Shown one piece after another: positions 47,835-58,000 of a DNA stretch of 64,000 nt; within the stretch, counting starts at the first letter, position 1, and every line of letters starts with the position of its first letter. Position numbers and translations under genes: made by a program. The notes beneath the pieces were generated by a model. That model saw only the letters and a program-made list of their open reading frames with translations, searched no databases and was not told the origin of the DNA. Source of the DNA: an uncultured Prevotella sp. (lineage in GTDB: Bacteria > Bacteroidota > Bacteroidia > Bacteroidales > Bacteroidaceae); contig NZ_CAMJOS010000014.1 in NCBI RefSeq assembly GCF_946407605.1, positions 23,916 through 87,915 on the forward strand. Reading direction: 5' to 3'.

Positions 47835-48449
47835 ATGAGTCAGAAGTACATCAAATCAAAGAACAACAATTCGCACAACGCGAAGACGTACGGCAAGTAT
47901 TACGCCAAGCCCGTGTATGACGAGAAGTTCATCGAGACCGACGAGATTGCCGACTTCATCCAGACACAGGCCACGCTGAAGCGCAGTGACATCAAGGCTG
48001 CCCTCGACGAGCTGGGTGCCGCCATGAAGCACTTCCTGGGCATGGGTCAGAAGATCCGCCTGGCAGGTATCGGCATCTTCAAGGTCGGCTTCTCCAGCAT
48101 CGGCGTGACGAAGGCGGAGGACTGCACGGCATCGACCATCACCTCGCGCCGCGTCCTGTTCCAGCCTGAGACCGAGCGCATCGTCACTGGTTCCGCAGAG
48201 AAGGATGGCAAGGTGGTGCAGAAGTATGTCAACACCAAGACCCTGATCAAGGATGTGGCCTTCGAGGAGCTCCACGAGAACCTGATTAGCGTAGGCAGTA
48301 GCAGCAGTGGTTCGAACACGAATCCCTCGAATGGCACGAATAGTGGCTCCAACACCGGTGGAAACTCCGGAACCTCTGGAACTGGAGGTGACAACACCGG
48401 TGGCAACTCCGGCGGCGGATCAGGAGATGATGATGACAACATGAACTGA
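47835..48449 (+). CDS. HU-like DNA-binding protein with Ser/Gly-rich tail
   Basis: 204 residues. Residues 20-140 have the HU/IHF-like fold of the Bacteroidales group (DIKAALDELGAAMKHFLGMGQKIRLAGIGIF), usually found in the VirE-DUF4248-HU-amidase cluster. The last 50 residues are a low-complexity Ser/Gly/Asn tail ending in acidic DDDDNMN. Likely binds DNA; target unknown. Confidence 0.82.
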   Translation: MSQKYIKSKNNNSHNAKTYGKYYAKPVYDEKFIETDEIADFIQTQATLKRSDIKAALDELGAAMKHFLGMGQKIRLAGIGIFKVGFSSIGVTKAEDCTASTITSRRVLFQPETERIVTGSAEKDGKVVQKYVNTKTLIKDVAFEELHENLISVGSSSSGSNTNPSNGTNSGSNTGGNSGTSGTGGDNTGGNSGGGSGDDDDNMN

Positions 48450-48595
48450 TGTATGATGTCTGAGGGCTGATGTGTCCGGGATAACGCAAAGGCTACCCAG
48501 TCTGCCCTAAGCGCAGGAACAACGTCCAAAACACAGCCTTGAATGCAATCTGCGCATCGCCCTCAAACTTCTCACTGAGCTCTTTTATTTATTGT

Positions 48596-49040
48596 CACAC
48601 GGATCTCACAGATCTCACAGATTTAATTCGCTATGCGAATGATGCCCTCCCTGATATTATCTGTTGTGAAGTTCACCAAAAGGCCCACATGTTTATCAAG
48701 AAGCCTTAGGTATGTAAGCAGTTGTTTTGCAAACACTGGCTTCATCTCTTCGACTGACTTTAGCTCTACGATAATCGTATTCTCGATGAGCAAATCCAGA
48801 CGAAGAGCAGTTTTGAGAACGTTCCCTTTGTAGTTAATGGGAACCTCCAGTTGCCTGGCTACTTGTAAGCCACGCTGCTGGAGCTCAAAACATAAGGCTT
48901 CTTCATAAACGGACTCCAAGAGTCCTGGGCCTAACGTGTTGTACACGTCAAATATAGCCCCACGTATTTGGTATGTTAGTTCGTTCTCTGTCATGATTCC
49001 GAAGGAATAAAAAATCTGTGTAATCTGTGTAATCTGTGTG
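48596..49040 (+). mobile_element. GxxExxY gene bounded by 29-nt inverted repeats
   Basis: Left end 48596-48624 (CACACGGATCTCACAGATCT...) and right end 49012-49040 are inverted copies, matching at 24 of 29 positions. They enclose only the GxxExxY gene and split the usually adjacent HU and smalltalk genes. A third, related repeat lies at 49233-49263. This looks like a small mobile cassette; no target duplication was established. Confidence 0.45.
48623..48994 (-). CDS. GxxExxY protein (PD-(D/E)XK superfamily)
   Basis: 123 residues with the signature GPGLLESVYEEAL (GxxExxY) and the nuclease-like core LRLDLLIENTIIVELKSVEE, where the Asp and the Glu-x-Lys would bind metal. Family of unknown function, common in Bacteroidetes. 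Opposite in direction to its neighbours; its stop codon lies inside the left inverted repeat. Confidence 0.88.
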   Translation of the reverse strand: MTENELTYQIRGAIFDVYNTLGPGLLESVYEEALCFELQQRGLQVARQLEVPINYKGNVLKTALRLDLLIENTIIVELKSVEEMKPVFAKQLLTYLRLLDKHVGLLVNFTTDNIREGIIRIAN

Positions 49041-49083
49041 ACCTTTAATTAAACGTATTTCTTTCGATATTATTTTGTGTGAA

Positions 49084-49194
49084 ATGAAAATCAATTGGCA
49101 GAAAGTATTCAAGGTGCTGAAGGTCATCGGCACCATCATCACCACCGTCGTCGGCACATTGGCCGTCCAGTCCTGTACTCCTCACTGGTTTTAA
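49084..49194 (+). CDS. Smalltalk protein
   Basis: 36-residue protein MKINWQKVFKVLKVIGTIIT... ending LAVQSCTPHWF: a short basic helix, a hydrophobic segment and a conserved Cys. It matches the smalltalk family that lies between HU and amidase genes in Bacteroidales. Probably a tiny membrane or lipid-anchored peptide; a holin-like role beside the amidase is a guess. Confidence 0.8.
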   Translation: MKINWQKVFKVLKVIGTIITTVVGTLAVQSCTPHWF

Positions 49195-49309
49195 TTTCTG
49201 CGTTTTCTGCGCTTTCCGCGAGACCCAGAAGAAAATCTGTGCTATCTGTGGGATCTGTGTGAGATAATAAAAAATAATCTCTGTGTGACATTAAAACTAT
49301 CTGTGTGAA

Positions 49310-49747
49310 ATGAAACCTCTAAAAGTCGTGAAGTATCTCGTCGTGCATTGTGTCGGCAACCCCTGCAACAAGCCCTTCAGCGTGGAATCGCTGATTAACT
49401 GCGGCAAGCAGAAGTGGGGCCAGGTATCCTACCACTGGTACGTGCGACGCAATGGCGACATCATTCCCCTGCTCTCTGAGAGCGTCCAGGGCATCCATGT
49501 GAAGGGCTACAACTGGTGCTCCCTTGGCATCGTCTACGAGGGAGGCCTCGATGAGCAAGGCCAACCCGCCGACACTCGCACTGAGGCCCAGAAGCACTCC
49601 CTCTACGAGCTGCTGAAAGATCTCACCCGTGACTACCCCGATGCTCGCATCCTTGGTCACTGCGAGTTCCCTCGCGTAGCCAAGGCCTGTCCCTGCTTCA
49701 TGGCCAGCAAGGCCTATGCCGACCTCCAACCCTCAAACCGTCAGTAG
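49310..49747 (+). CDS. N-acetylmuramoyl-L-alanine amidase
   Basis: 145 residues of the Amidase_2 fold: zinc ligands in LVVHCVG (His), GHCEF (His) and the Cys of KACPCF. Cleaves the amide bond between MurNAc and the peptide. No signal peptide, as usual in the HU-smalltalk-amidase cluster, which suggests phage lysin ancestry. Confidence 0.87.
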   Translation: MKPLKVVKYLVVHCVGNPCNKPFSVESLINCGKQKWGQVSYHWYVRRNGDIIPLLSESVQGIHVKGYNWCSLGIVYEGGLDEQGQPADTRTEAQKHSLYELLKDLTRDYPDARILGHCEFPRVAKACPCFMASKAYADLQPSNRQ

Positions 49748-49838
49748 TATGAAAACGTATTTTAGAAAACCCCGATGCGATAGGATAGCGAACTAACGCT
49801 AACTGTATCATATTATCACCGAACATCGTCAGCCGGAT

Positions 49839-50519
49839 ATGCGTAGCACCATTCACCGTATTTGGGGCACCATGCTGCGTATGCCAGAGACAGAGAGTGA
49901 TACAAGTGTTGTAAAGGGCTCCCTTGACCGTGCACTTGCTCAGCCTGCAGATAACCAGTATATGCAGACGTATCAATCGCCCTATGAGGAAATCAAGAAG
50001 AGAAACGAGAATGCACCACGAAATATCCTGCGTTTCAACGTAGGACCATCATGGATGACTTCGAAATTTCAGGTTGGCGACAGACTCTACAAATCGAAGT
50101 GTGGTATAGATGTGGAGGTGGATTATGACCACGTGTGGGTGTCGGGCTTCGGCATAGGTGTCAACTACCTGCACAACTATACTTCATTTGACGAAGGCTA
50201 TGTACAGCGTCTGAATTATATAGGTCCCAGTCTGGTGATGGCATTACCGTCTGATAAGTGGCGTTGGGATATGGCTCTTGGTTTTGGCTACTGCAGTTAT
50301 TCGGAGTCTGTGGGTAACCAGTCTCATACTGAGGGGCATGTGGCACCGCTGTTACGTATTGGGTGGGAATACAAAGTGAGCAACCAAATAGCGCTGGGTG
50401 CTCAGATGAATATGATTACCGTGAAATTGAATAAGCCTGATGGTTTTGAGTTGAAGGACAATGAGTTTTATGGCATCAGGCGCATAGGCTTTCAAGTGGG
50501 TATGCGCTATTACTTTTAG
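49839..50519 (+). CDS. Outer-membrane beta-barrel-like protein, probably N-terminally truncated
   Basis: 226 residues. From residue 55 on, alternating strands (LRFNVGPSWMTSKFQV...GFQVGMRYYF) end in an aromatic residue, as in outer-membrane barrels. Similar in plan to the C-terminal half of the protein at 42212, including a SKPDGF/NKPDGFEL motif near the end. No signal peptide is found at the ATG at 49839 and the frame closes 24 bases upstream, so the 5' end may have been lost. Confidence 0.55.
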   Translation: MRSTIHRIWGTMLRMPETESDTSVVKGSLDRALAQPADNQYMQTYQSPYEEIKKRNENAPRNILRFNVGPSWMTSKFQVGDRLYKSKCGIDVEVDYDHVWVSGFGIGVNYLHNYTSFDEGYVQRLNYIGPSLVMALPSDKWRWDMALGFGYCSYSESVGNQSHTEGHVAPLLRIGWEYKVSNQIALGAQMNMITVKLNKPDGFELKDNEFYGIRRIGFQVGMRYYF

Positions 50520-50550
50520 TGAAAGCGGCAGAGCCGAGCGTTCCTGATCA
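50517..50550 (-). repeat. GATCA-bounded palindromic repeat, copy 3 (partial)
   Basis: Reverse complement reads TGATCAGGAaCGCTCGGCTC... through GCTTTCACTA, i.e. the first 34 bp of copies 1 and 2; it overlaps the stop codon of the preceding gene. Confidence 0.7.
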
Positions 50551-50606
50551 TTTATTGATGCGAAAATTTGGAGATAATAGAATATGTTTGTAACTTTGCG
50601 CCCAAA

Positions 50607-50634
50607 TGATCAGGAGGACCGTCCCCACTGATCA
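50607..50634 (+). repeat. GATCA-bounded repeat, copy 4 (ends only)
   Basis: TGATCAGGAG at one end and GTCCCCACTGATCA at the other match the two ends of copy 1, with the middle missing. Confidence 0.55.
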
Positions 50635-50674
50635 TTGCCATCGAACTGACCAAATCTTTGAAAGAAAACCCCAA

Positions 50675-50715
50675 AAGAAAACCTCAGTCTGCGAAATGCT
50701 GACTGAGGTTTTCTT
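50675..50715 (+). terminator. Strong rho-independent terminator
   Basis: AAGAAAACCTCAGTC pairs perfectly with GACTGAGGTTTTCTT. Confidence 0.85.
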
Positions 50716-50888
50716 GTCCTATAGTGTCTCTGCTTTTGAAAGTCTCAAATAGCGTTTCATACTATTCCACTGCAAGGAAGTGTAACCTCCTTAGGTAATT
50801 GTTCTTTATAATTAAAGAGGTGTTATTAGAAGAATGTCCTAAAACATTTTACTATTTCTATTTTTCATGGCTTTTCATTTGATTAAAT

Positions 50889-50919
50889 TTTGTGAGCTTA
50901 TGTAAAATATATATCTTTG
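50889..50919 (+). promoter_or_regulatory. Promoter of the rhs operon
   Basis: TTTG (50889-50892), 19-nt spacer, TATCTTTG (50912-50919), 64 bp before the first gene of the operon. Confidence 0.68.
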
Positions 50920-50983
50920 CATTTCAAAAACACGAGTCAACAAGAAAAACAGAAAAGATTGTTTTAAATGTACTAAAAACGTC

Positions 50984-52021
50984 ATGAATATAAGGTTAAA
51001 ATTGTTTTGGGGACTATTTGTGCTTTCCACAAACGAAGTTAGTTCTCATATTACATTGACAAATGAAACGACAGGATTAGAGGAAGGTGTATTTACAAGG
51101 AATGCAGTAGATTATTTTGATCCTGGCAATGGCGGGTCTAGTTGTCTATGGGATTTTTCTGACTTGAATATTTTAAGTGAGGCACATCTTGTTTCACAAT
51201 GTATTGACAGTTTGGGGTTGATTACTGTTACGGACGAGAGTCAGATAACCTATTATATAATGAGAGAGGATAGTCTGTTGGAAGTAGGCAATGAGACTCC
51301 ACTCAAAGAGACATATTATTATAATTCACCTTGTAGCATGATTTATCCGTTGGCGTTTGAAGACGCATTCTCTAAAGACTTCGAAGGCTACGGAATTTAT
51401 TGCGGAGATCATTTCTTCAAAGAGAAAGGCTTCTATTATGTTGTAGCAGATGGACAAGGTGACATTTTGCTTTCAGACACAGACACACTAAAGAATGTAT
51501 TAAGGGTTTATAAACTAAAATCTTATTCTGTCGCCATGGACTTGAACCCTTCAAGAATTGACTCTGTTGAAATGAAACAGGTAATTGAAGAAAGATATGA
51601 GTGGTACGTCAAGGGATATTGCAGACCCATTCTGGAATCTGTCACAAGTACCAGTTATGCAGACCTTTCCCCTTTGGGTACTACTCACTATGCATATTGC
51701 AGCATTCCAGACAGTCTGAAATTAAACGATTACCAACAGCCTGACGACAATAATTACCAAGAAGTCCCTCAGGATATCATTCATTACAATGTGTCAATAG
51801 ACGGAGGTAGTGTTGATATAGAATATAGTCTTGATGCCAGAGCAAATATCACAATGCTCATATCAAATCAGATGGGAATGATATATTCCAACAGGAGGTT
51901 CTTGCAAGATGCAGGAACAGGATACAATGCACATTTCAATATATCTGGTCTGCGATCAGGCGTGTATGTGTTATACATCAATGTGAACGGGAAGGTATAT
52001 CATGAGACTATAAGGAAATAA
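50984..52021 (+). CDS. Secreted protein with type IX-like sorting tail, rhs partner
   Basis: 345 residues with an N-terminal hydrophobic signal (LKLFWGLFVLSTNEVSS). The bulk is a beta-rich domain I cannot name (CLWDFSDLNIL..). The last 75 residues (VSIDGGSVDIEYSLDARANITM...SGLRSGVYVLYINVNGK) have the form of a type A sorting domain of the type IX secretion system. It ends 32 bp before the Rhs gene and is surely cotranscribed. Similar genes precede Rhs genes in other Bacteroidetes as far as I recall; it may help display or export the Rhs protein, which is inference. Confidence 0.62.
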   Translation: MNIRLKLFWGLFVLSTNEVSSHITLTNETTGLEEGVFTRNAVDYFDPGNGGSSCLWDFSDLNILSEAHLVSQCIDSLGLITVTDESQITYYIMREDSLLEVGNETPLKETYYYNSPCSMIYPLAFEDAFSKDFEGYGIYCGDHFFKEKGFYYVVADGQGDILLSDTDTLKNVLRVYKLKSYSVAMDLNPSRIDSVEMKQVIEERYEWYVKGYCRPILESVTSTSYADLSPLGTTHYAYCSIPDSLKLNDYQQPDDNNYQEVPQDIIHYNVSIDGGSVDIEYSLDARANITMLISNQMGMIYSNRRFLQDAGTGYNAHFNISGLRSGVYVLYINVNGKVYHETIRK

Positions 52022-52053
52022 CAGTTAAAGAAAAGAACATACCATATACAACA

Positions 52054-55000
52054 ATGAAAAAGACACAAACTTCTTACGCAAAACACAACAGGCTTGCTAT
52101 GATACTTGTATGCTTATTAATAAGCACTAACATGTGGGGGCAAGTCAGGGAAGTAAGGAATGCCCCGTCACCCGAGGTTGCCAATTTAGGCTCATTCGGC
52201 AGTATACCTGTAGGCCACTATACAGGAACTCCAGATGTTTCTGTTCCCCTATATACAATAAAAGTAGGAAAATTCTCACTTCCAGTTCAGGCCATGTATC
52301 ATCTTTCGAACGTGAAACCGCATACACCGCCCTCGTCATTAGGTATTGGATGGGTCCTTTCTGCGGGTGGTTATATTGCGCGAAATGTCAAAGGAGTTCA
52401 AGACGAGAAAGAAACGAGCACAACGCAGGCTGGATTCTATTTCAACCACAACAAGATCAATGAAATCGAGAACAGTTCTAACAAATCACAGAAGTTAAAG
52501 CAATACACACACTTGTCTGGCAACGATTGGTATGAACTGTCTGCAGACGAATTCTCCTTTAATTTCAACGGCTATAGCGGGACATTCTTTATGGACAAGG
52601 ATGGGCAATGGAGGGTTATATCTGATGATAATATAAAAGTAGAGTTTAATGCCGAAACAGGTTTTAAGACTATTGATGACTTGAAAACGAGGTTTAATTT
52701 GCCGTATTATACAGGTCTTAATAGAAGGTTCTTCGATAGATTCTCTTTAATCACTCCTGATGGTACCCGTTATGAATTTGGCGGCGACAACGCCACAGAA
52801 TATTGTATTCCATATTATTATCAAACAAACGGAGATATCATGGCTACATGTTGGCGGCTTTCAAAAATCACCACGATAGACCAGAGGGTCATCAACTTTG
52901 AATATGCAGCCGATTCGTATATGTGTGATATACATTATGCGCCCCAATTAATAAAGCGCTATGTGGATGGTGTGGAGTATGCTCCAGGACATCAAAGCAA
53001 CACTGGCAAGGCTGGTTATAATGGCTTCCTGATGATGCCGTCGCGGCTGAAGAAAATAAGCAGCGACAATGAATCAATCTGCTTTAATTATCAGCGGGAT
53101 ACATTGTATGGAAAACATTTTCTGGATTCTTCTCAGCAATGCCTGTACTGGACAACCCCAGACTCCCGATACGCCTATTCTAATTTGCAGGACATTGACA
53201 GAGAGTCTTATTACCTAAGATTCTGTCAATTCCTGAATATAGATGTAAATTCGCCAACAAACGTCAATAATACCTGTAATGCCATTGCCAGTAAGATAAC
53301 ACATGACTATTTGGATTATATCACAGTAATGAACCCATTAGGCAGGATTCTCCAGATTCATTTTGCATATAATAACAATAACCAAAGGCATTTGTTAACC
53401 CGTATAGCCTTTACTACAGAAAAAGCTCCTGATGATGAACCCCTAAAGCCAGCTATTGGTGACACAATGTTTCCAATGGAGCCTAGGGATTCTATGATGC
53501 CATTGAATGCAAATCACAACAACAGGCCTACTAACGTCTCAGAAGTTTGGTTAGGTGGTGAGAACGTGTATAACTATAACTTTGAATATTATTGTGATGC
53601 TGTATGGCCAAACTATAACCCAATGACTTATACAGACTCTTGGGGATATTATAATAAAAGTGGAAATTGGAAGTTTGTTGGGGAGTATTTTTCAAATGAC
53701 TTTAAATTAAGGCCAGCCTCATCTGATGATACAAAATTACTCACCCTCAAGAGTATTTCTTATCCTACAGGCGGAAAGACAGTGTTTGAATATGAATTAA
53801 ATGACTATTCGAAGGCATTTGACCTGAAGACGAACTCAATTATAAGCACATCTGGCACGGCAGGTGGGCTTCGTGTAAAGACATTGAGTAACTATGATGT
53901 TTCAGGCTCCCTGCTTTATTCCAAGAACTATATATACAGGAAGTCTCTTAATGGCCAAAGCAGCGGCATCTCCAAGGGTACACCATGTTTTCATGAAATA
54001 ATATTATTCACGGATGACGGAGAGGACTACCTGGATTTCTATTCCTTTGATGATATCAGCCCATATCCTTTGAACTTCAACACGCCATCAGTCGGATATT
54101 CTACCGTTTTCGAAGAGTTGAAGGACGGTAATGGAAATCTGCTTTCTCGCACCAAGTACCAGTATACAAACTACGATATGGATACAAATAACAAGTCACA
54201 TAAAGACCTGCCAGCCGACTATACAGCCAACGTGTATGGCAGTTATGCAATAGCAGCCTTTACAAGTATGGCTTTCGAAAGGGGGAAACTGACATCAAAG
54301 GTGGTGATGGATGCTAATAATGTTGTCTTGGAAAAGACGACCTATGACTATGTTCGTATAGGTGGACAACCTTATTCTACCGTTTCACAGGAATGGCATT
54401 TAGACAGCTACTCAAACCTTTTCGCCTTCTCATATCTTTATAAAACCTATGCCAACAGATACTTGGTCTCAGTAAATAAGACTCAGGAGAAGATGGATAA
54501 TGGAATGTTCAAAACAGAAACACGGTATCAGTATACGGACTATGGCCTGCCGAGTATGAAAACGGTGATTTCCAACTCTGGAGAGAAACATTACACATAC
54601 TATTACTATACTTTTAATCTATCCGATATTGATGGTACTGACACGGCAAATGATGCTAATTGTGAAATATATGCTCAGATGTTTAATCGAAATATTATTG
54701 TGCCTATCAAAATTAAAGAAGGGACAAAAACAGGTGATAAGCAATATTTTAACACCACCCTATACGCATACTCTCTTTCAAGCATAGGAGTCCCTTATAT
54801 TTCTCGACAAACCACTTTGCTTGATATGGGAAAACGTATAGACTACACTGTGGAAAAAGTAGATAAGTACGGAAATCCTATCATCTGGAACGAAAAAGGA
54901 GCAAAAACTTTTATGATATGGTCACATAAAGGTCAAAGGCTGATTGCTTCAGTTCAAAAGGCCAACTATAGTGAATTGGTAAATGCCTTGGACAACAACA

Positions 55001-58000
55001 TTCCTGCAGTTTTTTCTGACTCAAGCACTTTATCCACTTCGTTGGATAATCTTCGTTCGAGTCTCCCGAATGCATTGGTATATACCTATAAGTATGATGA
55101 TAGGCTAAACCTTATAAACAAAACCGAACCTAATGGCTTGTCACATTTGTATGATTATGATCTTTTAGGCAGGCTTATTGCCGAGTACAGACTGGTTGAT
55201 GGTACAAAAGAGCAGCTGTATTACTACAAATACCATTACAGACCTCAGGAAGACACCAATTATATTCTCAAGAAAACAAAGATATCCGAATCCCGAAAGA
55301 TTCTGGATTATCAGTTCTTTGACGGGCTTGGAAGAGGAACAGTCGAGGCAACAAATGGAATGAGTAACAATAGTGAATATGTATACAGCATTCGTGAATA
55401 CCTCGGTGAGAACCTGACAGACAGGAATTGGCTTCCCATAGTAGATAACACCTCAATTATGAGTCCAAACTTAAATAATCTCATACAAAAGTCTTCTGTC
55501 CAGTACGCTGATGATAATGCATTTGAGAATTACGAGTATGACGCATTAGGACGCATTAAAAAGCAATACAAGGCTGGGGCAGACTGGAAAGTCAATCCGT
55601 TAAACATCTCTTATGTCACCAACACTTCTAACGATGTCAAGATGTATTCCTTAATAGGAAACCCATCAAATCATCAGCTTGAAGGAAATGTTTATTATAA
55701 CCCAGGCACTTTATTTGGTATATCCAAGACAAATGAGGATGGATTAAAGGTTACGACCTATACAGATGCTTTTGGAAAGAAAATAATGGAACGCCGCGGG
55801 CAGAACAATGAAACATATTATGTTTACGATTATTATGACCGACTTGCATTAGTATTGATGCCAGAATTCCAAAATATAGCAGAAGTGAGCGATTATGCCT
55901 ACATATATGATTATGACAATGACGGAAACCTCAAGACAAAGCAATATCCAGACTGTGATCCTGTCAATTATTATTATGACAACTTTAACCGATGTGTTTG
56001 TATGCAGGATGGTGAATTACGGCAAAAGGGGCTCTACAGATTCTATTTGTATGACGAAGTAGGAAGGTTGGCTATACAAGGCCTTTCTGAGACCCTTCCT
56101 GGCTATGATAACGATTGGATTGTATTCTATGATTGTGGCTCAGTAGGTGTTGCATACACTGATTACAAATTACCCCAGAATGTCAGTCTGCATCATATAA
56201 TTGTACCAGAGCCGGAAGAACCCTTACTTTGGGAAAGCTTGAACCTTAATATAAAAACCATAGAAGTAGTCAATTACTATGATGATTATCGGTTTCTAGA
56301 AGGGACTAACAGCAATCTCTTTGATAGCCTGACCAGTTCAGATTCGCCATCAAATGCAAAAGGAAGGCTTACCGGCTCTATAACCTTAGCCTCAAACGGT
56401 GAAAGAATAGTCAGCGTATACTCCTATGACAAGCAGGGGAACATAACAGGAATACAGGAAAAAGGACTTGAAGGTAATATTGTAAAGACAGAAAACACTT
56501 ATACTTATTCCAATAAGCTCTCAGAATCAAAAGTTACAATTAGTCACACAAGCGGTGAAGACGTAGAATATAACATCACAAACGATTATCATCCCTTGAA
56601 TGACAATCTTGCCAATGTCACTTATCAGGCCAGGATTGGATTATCATCTCTAGATGAATGTAAGATATCTTACACCTATGACCAACTTGGCAGGACAGTG
56701 AAAACAAATCGACCCATAAGCAATGGCAAGGGTAATATCCATTATGAGTATGATATTCATGGTTGGCTAACAAAGATTGTGACTCCTACATTTTGCGAGA
56801 GACTTCATTACTGCGACGATGACAACAATCCACTCTTTAGTGGCAGCATCAGCGGTATGACTTGGAGACATGGTAATTCATTTGACAGAGGATACAAATA
56901 TGAATATGACGATTTAGGGCGCCTTGTCAATTCCATTTATGGGGAGAACAACTTCTCCCAGTCTGTAGGAAACTTCAACGAGAGGCTCAATTATGACAGC
57001 AATGGCAACATAACTAGTCTTGTCCGCAAAGGCCTCAAGCAGAATCGCAGCTATGGTGCCATAGACAGTTTAACAATGGAATATAGTGGCAATCAACTGA
57101 ACTACGTGGAGGAGAACGCTTCCCCTGTCCTTTTTTTCAACTCATTGGATGTCAAGAATGGTGCCGAGGTAATCATGTATAACCGCAATGGTTCATTGAT
57201 ATACGACGAAACTCGCGGCATTGTCAATATCAGATATGACAATAACAACAATCCCGTTTGGATTCAGTTTGACAATGGCAATGTGACGAAATATATCTAT
57301 ACAGTGACAGGGCAAAAATTACGGACGATTCACTACACTGCCCCCAAGAATATTCATGTGGCAAAGGGCGATGAGTACGAGAATATAGAACAGAACTGCA
57401 TGTCTGCAGACTCGACAGACTACCTTGTGGATGGCAATATCATATACAAGAATAACTGTTTCTCAAAGATTCTGTTCGACGGTGGATTCATTGGAACTAA
57501 TTCTGGAACAGGGCCAACACGACCTATCAGGCCCGTCGGGATATCTGATGGGCAATATCATCAGCAATTAGAGAGTTGGATGCAATTGGATATGAATGTA
57601 TATGGGTATAAATTCTACAACAAGGACCACCTAGGTAATATCCGTGAGATTGTGGATAAAAATGGCCAGATATGCCAGAAAACAGACTATTATCCATACG
57701 GTACCCCAATTTTGTTTGATCCTTTCACAATAAATGACACTAGTCATCCGTATAAATATAATGGAAAGGAACTCGATATGATGCACGGACTGAATACATA
57801 CGACTACGGCGCAAGGCAGTATAACTCTGCATTGCCATTATGGGACAGGGTAGACCCGCTGGCTGAGAAGTACTATCATGTCAGTCCCTATGCGTATTGT
57901 GCGAATGATCCTGTTAATGCAATTGATCCTGACGGAAATGTCGTTATTCCAGTACATGGAACATGGTCTGGTCCTGAAACCTGGAAAAACTTAAGGGGTA

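Larger units (their letters stand above)
50567..50715 (+). ncRNA. Candidate small RNA with own promoter and terminator
   Basis: Consensus promoter TTTG-N20-TAACTTTG (50567-50598) predicts a start near 50605. A perfect 15-bp stem with 11-nt loop and T-rich 3' arm ends at 50715. The ~110-nt product has no open frame and contains a GATCA-bounded element (TGATCA at 50607 and 50629). The 464-bp gap 50520-50983 also holds the rhs operon promoter. Confidence 0.55.

Noticed and set aside
49009..49308. CRISPR or tandem repeat array of ATCTGTG words
   Set aside because: Units are about 10 nt, imperfect and without unique spacers; better explained as dispersed inverted ends around the GxxExxY gene.
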